A stretch of 10,356 nucleotides of DNA from Proteobacteria bacterium UBA1847 (lineage in GTDB: Bacteria; Pseudomonadota; Gammaproteobacteria; Steroidobacterales; Woeseiaceae): positions 1 to 10,356 of the forward strand of contig DDIP01000076.1 of the NCBI GenBank assembly GCA_002338605.1, written 5' to 3'. The notes under the pieces are model-generated. The model did not search any database, was not told the DNA's origin, and saw only the letters and a program-made list of their open reading frames with translations. The stretch's first letter is position 1. Each line of letters opens with the position of its first letter. Of this stretch, positions 1 to 6,077 are shown one piece after another. Position numbers and translations under genes: made by a program.

Positions 1-2296
1 GTCGACTGCTCGATGCATCGCCTGCGATGCCACCGGTGTGAAACAGGCCCGCCAGGAAGCTGCCGACGGTGCTGAGAAATCCACCGCCGCCATCGCCGTC
101 CGTCTTGAACGAATCGAACAGCTTGTCGAATATCTTCTCGGAGACCAGCTCAGCGGCTTTTTGCCTGATGTTGTCGGTAAAGCTGTCCCACGCACTACGG
201 GCATCTTGTGCCCCGGACAGGAATGATGCAAAAGCGCCCTCGCTTGCATCCTGAAGGCTGTCCCGGATCTGCTTGCCGGTTCTATCGGCGACGCTTGCCA
301 GCGTTTCGAACTGCAGATGCATGTCCTTCACACGCTCGATCGCTTCCGGATCCCCGGTTGCCTCTGCCAATGCCTGCATCAGGGGTATGAGCGCTGCCAC
401 TTCCGTTGCCGTGGCCTGGTGCAGCTCGATGATCCGAAGACGGCCTTCGCGCTCGCTGATCGTACCGGTGTCGATCAGGGCCTGGACGCGCTGTTCTTCG
501 CGCGACAGGTTTGTCAGGGATCGTTGGTACTCGGTCTCAAACTGCGCCAGCTGCGATTTCGCGAGCTCAACGTCGATAAGGCGACGAACCAGGGCCTCGC
601 CCTCGGCATCACCCTCCGCCTGCAGGCGTTGCAGCAACTCACGAAACTCGTTCTCGAGCTGCGCGGTTCGTGCACCGACCGAGTCACCCTGTATTTCCTG
701 CAGTCGCAGCCGTACCTCCGCCAGCTGGTCAGCAAGACCTTTCTCGGCAGCTGCCTGGTTGCGGGTGGCGGTTGCGGCGACGTCAGCACGCTGACGCTCC
801 AGCACGGTGATTTCAGCAACCAGCTTGCCGCGTTTCTCTTCCGCTTCGACCGTGGACTCGCCGCGGCCGGCAATCAGCCTTATTTCTTCGTCAAGCAGTG
901 CCAGGACGGTGCGCTGGGACTGCAGCTGCTGGTCGATGGACTGCGTCTCAAGGTCAGCGCGCCGCTTGAAGTAGTCACTGAAGCGAACCAGGTTGTCTTC
1001 AAAGTCGCGATCGAGGGCGTCACCGAGGCGCTTTAATTCGTCCTTCAGAAGTACACCTGACGCTGACAGCTGGGCCTGCAGGCTTCGAAGCGCCGGCCTG
1101 CCGTCAAGCGTCACGTCCACTACTTCCTGCCCACCGGCCGTCGACCGACTTCTGCGCGCGTTTTGTCCGAACTCTTGTCCGCGACGCAATTCTTCGTTGA
1201 GGTCCACGAGCTTTTGTAATTCAGCCTGCTCAGCTCTCAGTTTGGCAACGACCCGTGGAGAATCGAACAGGCCACCACTGAGTCCGTCGATCTGCTTTTG
1301 CAGTTCGGCTATCTTTTCTTTTGCTTCGTCAATTGGAACGCCGGCGCCAAGCGCTCCAGCTACTGTCTCGCCAAGCTTCGTGCCGAAGTTAGTGAATGCG
1401 GTTACCGCTTTCACCGTGACTTCCGTAAGCTTTATGATGGCCTTCGTAATGGCGCCGAAGGCCGCAACAGTATTCGGATCACGGAGCAGCTCAGTTAGAT
1501 CATTGATTGAGTCTTTCGCATCTTCGAGATAGCCGCCGCCACCTTCGGTCAAATCCGAGGCAGCATTCTTCAACGAGGCGAGAGCGCCACCAAATGTGTC
1601 CCTCGCTGCAGCTGCGGCACCACCGAACTCAACGGCGAGCTCGTTGAGAATGACGCGCTGGGCGCCAACGACGTCGCCGGTTTCGACCAGGCTCCTAACC
1701 AGGGCGATCTGCTGTGCCGTGAGGCTTACGCCAACTTCACGGAGCGCCGATGCACCGACAACCGGGTCGTTCAGTGCCTTGCCAACCTGGATTGCCGACG
1801 CTTTCAGGTCCGTGCCCAGCGCCGTGGACATATCCAGGATAGCGGCCGTGGCATCCTGGAAGACGTCGCCCTTGATCTGCGTAAACGTGAGCAGAAGGCC
1901 CTGCAGTCCGGTGACGGCCTGGTCACTGAAATTTGTGACCTCTTCAAACCCGTCCGCCATTACGCCGAGTTCTTCGGCCGTAAGCCCGGCAGCAGATCCC
2001 GTCGACTTCAGGCGCGCCTCGAGCTGCGCGGTTACCCGCTCTTGTTCAACGGTGTTGGTTATGACCGAGCGTATCGTCGCAGAGATAGCCCTGAAGCTGA
2101 CGTATGCACCGACCAGACCCTTTACCTGGCGCCGGACGTTTTCGAGACCTTTGCCGAGCTTGTTCCAGTCGCTGCGGGTTTTTCCTGCTGCGACGCCGGC
2201 GGATTTGGTTTGTTTCTTTAAGTCGCTGAGAGCACGGTTGATGTCGGCCAGGTCACCAGCAATTCGAACCTTGATATCGTCGCTGTTTGAGCCCAA
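1..2296 (-). CDS. Phage tail tape measure protein, lambda gpH-like, 3' end outside the window
   Basis: This protein sets tail length and is carried inside the tail tube, later helping DNA pass into the cell. I read 765 uninterrupted codons from a TTG start to the left edge, with no stop, so the C terminus is missing. Residues 1-80 form a short N-terminal helical region. Residues about 85-245 carry the conserved tape-measure segment, including ALNDPVVG, LREVGVSLT near 186-193 and GAQRVILNEL at 211-220, resembling the TMP_2 family. Residues about 323-376 and 445-680 are rich in Glu, Gln, Arg and Leu, as expected for long coiled coil. LFHTGGIAG at 751-759 is typical near the C terminus of such proteins. 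The TTG start is supported by GGGAG nine bases upstream; an in-frame TAG lies just before it and no ATG or GTG is available. It follows the G/GT chaperones, the expected position. Confidence 0.93.
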   Translation of the reverse strand, partial: MGSNSDDIKVRIAGDLADINRALSDLKKQTKSAGVAAGKTRSDWNKLGKGLENVRRQVKGLVGAYVSFRAISATIRSVITNTVEQERVTAQLEARLKSTGSAAGLTAEELGVMADGFEEVTNFSDQAVTGLQGLLLTFTQIKGDVFQDATAAILDMSTALGTDLKASAIQVGKALNDPVVGASALREVGVSLTAQQIALVRSLVETGDVVGAQRVILNELAVEFGGAAAAARDTFGGALASLKNAASDLTEGGGGYLEDAKDSINDLTELLRDPNTVAAFGAITKAIIKLTEVTVKAVTAFTNFGTKLGETVAGALGAGVPIDEAKEKIAELQKQIDGLSGGLFDSPRVVAKLRAEQAELQKLVDLNEELRRGQEFGQNARRSRSTAGGQEVVDVTLDGRPALRSLQAQLSASGVLLKDELKRLGDALDRDFEDNLVRFSDYFKRRADLETQSIDQQLQSQRTVLALLDEEIRLIAGRGESTVEAEEKRGKLVAEITVLERQRADVAATATRNQAAAEKGLADQLAEVRLRLQEIQGDSVGARTAQLENEFRELLQRLQAEGDAEGEALVRRLIDVELAKSQLAQFETEYQRSLTNLSREEQRVQALIDTGTISEREGRLRIIELHQATATEVAALIPLMQALAEATGDPEAIERVKDMHLQFETLASVADRTGKQIRDSLQDASEGAFASFLSGAQDARSAWDSFTDNIRQKAAELVSEKIFDKLFDSFKTDGDGGGGFLSTVGSFLAGLFHTGGIAGDASSSR

Positions 2297-2304
2297 GTCA
2301 ATTG

Positions 2305-2310
2305 TCTCCC
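2305..2310 (-). promoter_or_regulatory. Ribosome binding site deciding the TTG start of the tape measure gene
   Basis: On the minus strand the sequence GGGAGA lies here, with nine bases between GGGAG and the TTG codon at 2296-2294. The only other possible initiation codon between the upstream in-frame TAG and this TTG is ATT, two codons earlier and only three bases from the GGGAG, which is too close. The TTG start therefore fits best. A weak start codon may keep this protein at the low copy number needed (a few per virion), which is an inference. Confidence 0.6.
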
Positions 2311-2319
2311 AAAACTAAG

Positions 2320-2352
2320 AAAAAAGGCCGCCATCGTCTCCGACAGCGGCCT
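2320..2352 (-). terminator. Rho-independent terminator between the chaperone and tape measure genes
   Basis: Read on the minus strand, AGGCCGC (2352-2346) pairs perfectly with GCGGCCT (2331-2325). Inside it, after a two-base mismatch on each side, TCG and CGA close a GAGA tetraloop. The stem is followed directly by a run of T (2325-2320). This is a textbook intrinsic terminator. It sits 30 bases beyond the T-frame stop codon and 23 bases before the tape measure start, so it would reduce or gate transcription of the tape measure and downstream tail genes unless late transcription is antiterminated. Confidence 0.8.
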
Positions 2353-2382
2353 CGTGATGGTCATCTTCGCCAGGCGACCGTT

Positions 2383-3014
2383 CTATTTTTTCAGCTCTTT
2401 GATGTAGCCAGCAAAGTCCTTCTTGTTGGATGTCGATGCCCGTAGGTCACAAAGTCTGTCAACGCGATCGGCGCGCCGGCTCCTGTTGATCGCGGCCACG
2501 AATGCCGATACCTGGCGCAGCGTATAACCCATGACATCCGGCATGGAGTGACCCGACTCGATCAGCGTTTGGATGGTGTCCGCCCACCCCCACTGAGCAA
2601 TCGAAGTTTCTTTGCGAGCGTTGACACGTCGCCCTCGATGCTCGGAAGCAGGCGTTGGACGAAAAAATCCAGGTTCACCGAAAAAACAGCCACAACGAGC
2701 TCTGTAAACTCATCAAGCTGTGCATCACCAAGCCAACCGACGTCGCGCCCGGTGGCGGCCGCCACCGCCTCGATAATCGCATCGCCGTGCGAGTCGATCA
2801 GGTTGACTGCCATCTCAAGATTAAAACTGGATTCGGAAAGCGACTTCGATATCGAGCCCAGCATCGGTCGAACAGCCCGAGCGAATGACGGCAAGCGCCC
2901 GACGGTAATCGGCCTGACCTCGACCTTTTCCCCGAGGCATTCAACGAAAAGCCCGGCACGCGATTCGATAACATCGAACTCGCCGGGCGTTTCGCTGGAA
3001 ACGGCGTTGCTCAC
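2383..3014 (-). CDS. Tail assembly chaperone fusion GT, made by a predicted -1 ribosomal frameshift
   Basis: Past the end of G, the minus strand carries a second reading frame offset by -1 from G. It is open from 2709 down to a TAG at 2385-2383. Beyond the G-rich run its product reads WADTIQTLIESGHS, then YTLRQVSAFVAAINRSR, and ends KELKK. A 'GHS..DV..YTLRQV' pattern is what I know from T-type extensions of siphophage tail chaperones. A -1 slip would give a fusion of about 210 residues (150 for G alone). G and GT proteins bind the tape measure and recruit tail tube subunits during tail assembly and are absent from the virion. The location, directly before the tape measure gene, is the classical one. 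An independent start for T at an internal ATG (codons MPDVMGY) is possible but would cut off the LIESGH motif and lacks an evident Shine-Dalgarno site. Confidence 0.8.
2562..3014 (-). CDS. Tail assembly chaperone G (short form)
   Basis: This 150-residue protein is mostly helical and soluble, with no membrane segment. It occupies the slot between tail tube and tape measure, where siphophages encode the G chaperone. A C-terminal segment with VNLDFFVQRLLP resembles the 'N.DFF...L.P' pattern common in such chaperones, and the chain ends GGGRTPSKR. The start is GTG at 3014, overlapping the tail tube stop codon by four bases (GTGA), which implies translational coupling. Its last codons overlap the -1 frame that encodes the T extension. 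The family assignment rests on position, length and the paired frameshift frame rather than on a strong motif. Confidence 0.8.
   Translation of the reverse strand: MSNAVSSETPGEFDVIESRAGLFVECLGEKVEVRPITVGRLPSFARAVRPMLGSISKSLSESSFNLEMAVNLIDSHGDAIIEAVAAATGRDVGWLGDAQLDEFTELVVAVFSVNLDFFVQRLLPSIEGDVSTLAKKLRLLSGGGRTPSKR
2583..2592 (-). promoter_or_regulatory. Candidate -1 programmed frameshift site, G-rich run
   Basis: On the minus strand the sequence TGGGGGTGGG spans the last third-base of Ser141 and codons Gly142-Gly144 of G. In the zero frame the codons are GGG GGT GGG; in the -1 frame they are TGG GGG TGG, leading into the T extension. It lies seven codons before the G stop, the usual place for G/GT slippage. 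It is not a perfect X XXY YYZ heptamer, since one re-paired codon has a first-base mismatch. A more canonical heptamer, T TTT TTC, lies upstream at 2667-2661, so the exact site is unresolved. Confidence 0.45.
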
Positions 3015-3760
3015 GCGGCTGGTACTACGTCAGTGTAGAAATACTGACTGATGCCAGCGCCGGTCTTCGTCAGATCCTTGAGGACTTCGCCGGACAGACT
3101 GAGCGCACCGAAGTCATCCGTGCTCAAGAGCTGCAGATCCTCTGCAGGCCCGAAGCGAACGCGATGAATGCGTGTTGGCGCCGGCTGGTCGCCGTTTGCT
3201 TCGTTGATGCCCTCGAAGAATATCTCGAGCTCCGGCGGTGACGAGGTAAGTGCCTGTACCCGGTTGTAGCCCGGATGGGTGTAACTGACACGAATTACAT
3301 CGTCGTTGATGAGCTCGGTGGCATCGGCATTGATTGTAATACCGGCACCGCTCATTACGTACTGGTCGGCGCTGATGGTCACCGGCGTTGCGGCGTCGTC
3401 TGTTACAGTAACGAGCGTATATGGGCCAGGATGTACCAAAGGAATAAACTGACCGAGCTGGATCGTGTATTCCTCATCAACAATGGCGCCGGCCGCCACG
3501 GCTGTCTGCGCGCCGTAGATGGCTCGTGCCAGCGTCATTGGATCCAGCTCGCGGTGGTTGAGCGTCAATGCAACGGACTCAATGCGTCGAATCTCCTTGT
3601 ACACGCCGCCGCCAGCCTGCGTGGTGTCCGGTAGCTGGATAATGTTCTGGGATACGGCAAGCGTCACCGTATCGACAAGACCCGGCCACTCGAACTGATC
3701 CGTGGTTCCGTAGATACGTGCGTACACCTTGCCACTAACAAAGTAGGTAAAATCTGGCAT
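3011..3760 (-). CDS. Major tail protein (tail tube), lambda gpV-like
   Basis: This 249-residue protein is predicted to polymerise into the non-contractile tail tube. The composition is beta-rich, with a start typical of siphophage tube proteins (MPDFTYFVSGKVYARIYG). The core includes ALTLNHRELDP near 64-73. The segment at about 90-170 (EEYTIQLGQ, then DQYVMSG, then VSYTHPGYN) looks like the strand-rich domain that many such proteins carry between the core strands, and the core resumes with ELEIFFEGINEANG near 177-190. Lambda gpV has 246 residues, so the length matches. AGGAG nine bases before the ATG supports the start. The gene lies between the tail terminator and G chaperone genes, and its stop overlaps the G start by four bases. 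Confidence 0.88.
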   Translation of the reverse strand: MPDFTYFVSGKVYARIYGTTDQFEWPGLVDTVTLAVSQNIIQLPDTTQAGGGVYKEIRRIESVALTLNHRELDPMTLARAIYGAQTAVAAGAIVDEEYTIQLGQFIPLVHPGPYTLVTVTDDAATPVTISADQYVMSGAGITINADATELINDDVIRVSYTHPGYNRVQALTSSPPELEIFFEGINEANGDQPAPTRIHRVRFGPAEDLQLLSTDDFGALSLSGEVLKDLTKTGAGISQYFYTDVVPAA

Positions 3761-3772
3761 TTTCTTGGTCTC

Positions 3773-4228
3773 CTAAATGCGAACTGTCAAGTCGTCGCGA
3801 CGGGTCTGATAACTACATTCAAAAATTTGTGTTGCGGTCATGACTGCAACGTCCAGGTACTCGGTGCGGCGCTGTGTGGCCGTCTCGCGAAAGTAGTGCA
3901 CCAAGCCACCCAACCTGTTCCTTCCCAAAACCTTCGCGGACCAGATCAGCATCGGCGCGACTATCAAGTCGAGCTCCGCCGCCAACTCGCTTGGGGCCGC
4001 ACATTGCACGGCGATCGGCAACCGCCGGCGGGCCAGTGGATCCGAGTTTGAATTGGCACGCGGGGTATCAACGGATTCGTCACCGAGGAACACCGCGATG
4101 CGCGGCTCTTCCAATACCTCGCCCGGAATCGTTCTTCGCGTCGAGGCTTCCGGTATGTCTGTCGGCCGGTTGGTATTCAACTCTGCAATGACCGCATTGA
4201 TGATCTGCAGGAATATCGCGTCAGCCAT
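3773..4228 (-). CDS. Tail terminator / minor tail protein, lambda gpU-like
   Basis: This 151-residue protein probably caps the head-proximal end of the tail tube and provides the surface that joins it to the head. The pattern matches gpU-like proteins: an N-terminal helix (LQIINAVIAELN), a strand ending in PRIAVFLGDE, then RRLPIAVQC, a helix around ELAAELDLIVAPML, a Gly-Gly-Leu segment (RLGGLVHYFRE), and a C-terminal strand with QIFECSYQTRRDD. The ATG overlaps the upstream stop by one base (TAATG) and has no clear Shine-Dalgarno site, so it is probably translated by coupling. The position just before the tail tube gene fits. No Z-type protein precedes it, so it could also be described as a tail completion protein. 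Confidence 0.75.
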   Translation of the reverse strand: MADAIFLQIINAVIAELNTNRPTDIPEASTRRTIPGEVLEEPRIAVFLGDESVDTPRANSNSDPLARRRLPIAVQCAAPSELAAELDLIVAPMLIWSAKVLGRNRLGGLVHYFRETATQRRTEYLDVAVMTATQIFECSYQTRRDDLTVRI

Positions 4229-4551
4229 TACAACAATCTGCCCAAAAGAATTGCGACCCGGCCATTGCCGTGCGGTGCGGATCGCAAATATCTGAATTGC
4301 CCATATCCATCAATGCTGACCAGATCGTCCGCTTCGATGGATGTGGGTACGTCTTCGGCACGACAATCGAACATGCGAAGCATTCCCGCCACAGCATCCT
4401 CGCCAGCGCCTTCTTCAATGAAGTCTTCCGCGTAGTAGCCTTCAACGCCGGTCGGCGAGCCTGGAAAGTAGGCGGTATCTACCAGCCCAGCAGGCTTCAG
4501 CGCTGCAGCAATTCTCGCGTCAAGCCCTCGCAATGCGTCCTTGGTTGTCAT
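4228..4551 (-). CDS. Head-tail connector / head completion protein, lambda gpFII-like
   Basis: This 107-residue protein lies between the capsid gene and the tail terminator gene, where lambda encodes FII (117 residues), which forms the attachment point for tails on the filled head. An N-terminal helix (DALRGLDARIAAAL) is followed by a small strand-rich domain: GYYAEDF, GMLRMFDCRAEDV, then DDLVSIDGYGQFRYL, and a C-terminal VAILLGRLL. This resembles the gpFII layout, in which a strand with D.L.I...F..... is followed by a final ..L.LGR. The ATG at 4551 has GAGGGG a few bases upstream. The assignment is from position and fold pattern; sequence similarity to lambda FII itself is weak, so a generic head-tail connector is the safe reading. 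Confidence 0.68.
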   Translation of the reverse strand: MTTKDALRGLDARIAAALKPAGLVDTAYFPGSPTGVEGYYAEDFIEEGAGEDAVAGMLRMFDCRAEDVPTSIEADDLVSIDGYGQFRYLRSAPHGNGRVAILLGRLL

Positions 4552-4582
4552 TGCCGCCCCTCATCTCGTCATTCCAACAACA

Positions 4583-4609
4583 AAGCGCCCTGCAGTTTTG
4601 CAGGGCGCT
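4583..4609 (-). terminator. Hairpin after the major capsid gene, probable terminator or transcript 3'-end stabiliser
   Basis: An 11-bp perfect inverted repeat (AGCGCCCTGCA and TGCAGGGCGCT, positions 4584-4594 and 4599-4609) encloses a four-base loop. On the minus strand the stem is followed by TTGTTGTT, a broken U-tract. It lies 27 bases beyond the capsid stop codon, in the 84-base gap before the connector gene, the widest gap in the head module. It could end part of the transcripts or protect the capsid mRNA end, giving more capsid than tail protein. The U-tract is weaker than that of the hairpin at 2320-2352. Confidence 0.6.
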
Positions 4610-4635
4610 CGCTATTGCCAATGCCGTTCAGTCGC

Positions 4636-5664
4636 TTAGGTTCTGCGTCCGCGCTGCAGCATCTCCGGTCGTGAGCACACCATCAGCGGATACGAATAGA
4701 CCTCGATATCGACGAACATGTTGCGCTTTTCGTCCGGTACGATGATGGAATAGTGCTCGCGACCAGGTGTGTTGACGAAATCGAACGATTCGCCTGGGCT
4801 CATTGCGTGCTGGAATACACCCGGTGCACCGATTGGGAAGAACTTGGCGAGCGAGTCACCGATAGCGACGGTTGTTCCATCATCGGTTCCACGGTAGTTG
4901 TAGAACGTGATGTTGCCGTATCGAACGGAATCGAACACCATGCCGACGTCGTTTCGCAGACTGTTCGCGGCCTGCTGGTTCAAGTAGGTCTCGCGTACCT
5001 CGCTATGTGCTACCAGATCGTCAAAGAAAGTGTCTCCACACAGGGCAGCTACCTGGGTCGTTGGCGACCACGCACCCTTTGCGGCCTTCATCATCTGACG
5101 AACGACCTGGTTGCACTTCTTCCGAACCGCACCACTTGCAGGCGTCGCGTTGTCGAGATCGAAGTCAATCTCCGTCGCCTGCGTAATGCCAAACTCCGTG
5201 AAGTAGTTGTAGATCGGCGAAGCGTCAGCATCGAGTACAATTCCCTGAATGGCACCCAGGCGCATGTTCTCGTGCGTTAATTCGACGTCGTTCTTGAGAG
5301 CAAGCTGTCGGCGCATGACTTCCTCCTGCACCTGCTCCAGCTCGCTCACTCGGCCAAATGCCCGGATGCCCTGGATTTCGGATGCATGCAAAGTGTCGCC
5401 CTTTGCCACGCGAGAGGTGTTGAAGTTCCGAATCGATCGCGGATCCTTTGATCGCGTCTCAAGCGGTGCACCACGCGGGGTGGTCTGCACAATCGAAAGC
5501 GAGCCTTCGCGCTGTTCAATCGCAATGACTTCAGTGCGAACCGGCCGTGGCTCAAAGATGCCCAGGCCACCAAGAAACTGCGGCTTGTGAGGCACTTTTT
5601 CCAGTGCGTCGGTCAGCTCCATGGCGTTGAAAGCATCGCCCTTAAATACGTCCATCGTAAGCAT
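4636..5664 (-). CDS. Major capsid protein, lambda gpE family
   Basis: This 342-residue protein forms the icosahedral head shell. Lambda gpE has 341 residues. The family pattern is visible throughout: an N-terminal DVFKGDAFNAMELTDALEKVP, PQFLGGLGIFEPRPVRTE near 28-45 (the strand before the E-loop region), the polar RGAPLETRSKDPRSIRNF segment, the long helix with EVMRRQLALKNDVELTHENMR, and the C-terminal PGESFDFVNTPGREHYSI and YSYPLMVCSRPEML. Like lambda E it probably adopts the HK97 fold. AAGGAG seven bases before the first ATG (5664) is the best Shine-Dalgarno site in the window and favours that Met over the Met at residue 4. A 44-base gap separates it from the decoration gene, and a strong hairpin follows. 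Confidence 0.95.
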   Translation of the reverse strand: MLTMDVFKGDAFNAMELTDALEKVPHKPQFLGGLGIFEPRPVRTEVIAIEQREGSLSIVQTTPRGAPLETRSKDPRSIRNFNTSRVAKGDTLHASEIQGIRAFGRVSELEQVQEEVMRRQLALKNDVELTHENMRLGAIQGIVLDADASPIYNYFTEFGITQATEIDFDLDNATPASGAVRKKCNQVVRQMMKAAKGAWSPTTQVAALCGDTFFDDLVAHSEVRETYLNQQAANSLRNDVGMVFDSVRYGNITFYNYRGTDDGTTVAIGDSLAKFFPIGAPGVFQHAMSPGESFDFVNTPGREHYSIIVPDEKRNMFVDIEVYSYPLMVCSRPEMLQRGRRT

Positions 5665-5708
5665 TTTCGTGCTCCTTAAATATTGGTGAGAGTGTTTGTG
5701 GGCTACGC

Positions 5709-6077
5709 TTAGCGCGCGATGATGCCCAGGGCGAGAAGATCTGCGATTGCAGCTGTGATATCGGCGCCGCCAGAGCTGCCGGCTGAATAGTCGAGCTCCG
5801 CAGCATTCACTTCAGCGTCACGCACGAGCGCCACACCGGGCTGGTCAGCAGCTGCGGCGTCAACGGCCTCAAGCAAAATGCCGACGGCCGCCTGCGTACC
5901 GTCCGCTGCGCCATTGTCATAGGCCGCGTACTTGCCGCTGGCATTAACAATGCCGAGCACGGCGCCGGCGCTCAGTGTCTGTCCGGCCACAACTACAATC
6001 TGTTCGCGCGAGCGGGCGCCATTGGCTTCAGAAACAATGAAACCGCCTGCGTGCAAGCCTTCGTTCTTGGTCGTCAT
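5709..6077 (-). CDS. Head decoration (capsid stabilisation) protein, lambda gpD-like
   Basis: This 122-residue protein is predicted to sit as trimers on the outside of the expanded capsid and stabilise the packaged head. Lambda gpD has 110 residues. The family pattern is clear: an acidic N-terminal segment (EGLHAGGFIVSEANG), SREQIVVVAGQTLSAGAVLG at about 23-42, KYAAYD near 49-54, the QAAVGILLEAVDAAAAD stretch, and VALVRDAEVNAAELDY near 82-97. The ATG overlaps the protease stop by one base (TAATG), but a strong GGAGGT eight bases upstream (6091-6086) gives it its own ribosome binding, as expected for an abundant structural protein. It is followed directly by the capsid gene. Confidence 0.92.
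   Translation of the reverse strand: MTTKNEGLHAGGFIVSEANGARSREQIVVVAGQTLSAGAVLGIVNASGKYAAYDNGAADGTQAAVGILLEAVDAAAADQPGVALVRDAEVNAAELDYSAGSSGGADITAAIADLLALGIIAR

Noticed and set aside
514..873. Minus-strand open frame of 119 codons in another frame
   Set aside because: It overlaps the tape measure coding frame completely, and its Arg/Ser-rich composition is that of a shifted read of that gene.
2262..2301. Possible minus-strand promoter: TTGACT at 2301-2296 followed 17 bases later by GATATC
   Set aside because: The -10 match is poor and the sequence lies at and inside the tape measure start, so a transcript would begin after the start codon.
273..2318. Long plus-strand open frames (up to about 240 codons) across the left part of the window
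   Set aside because: They are Ser/Arg/Ala-rich, have no recognisable motif or ribosome binding site, and lie antisense to the continuous tape measure frame, which has clear family signatures.
2383..2535. T as an independent gene starting at an internal ATG (MPDVMGY)
   Set aside because: There is no clear ribosome binding site and it would remove the LIESGH part of the motif. The overlapping -1 frame explains the arrangement better.
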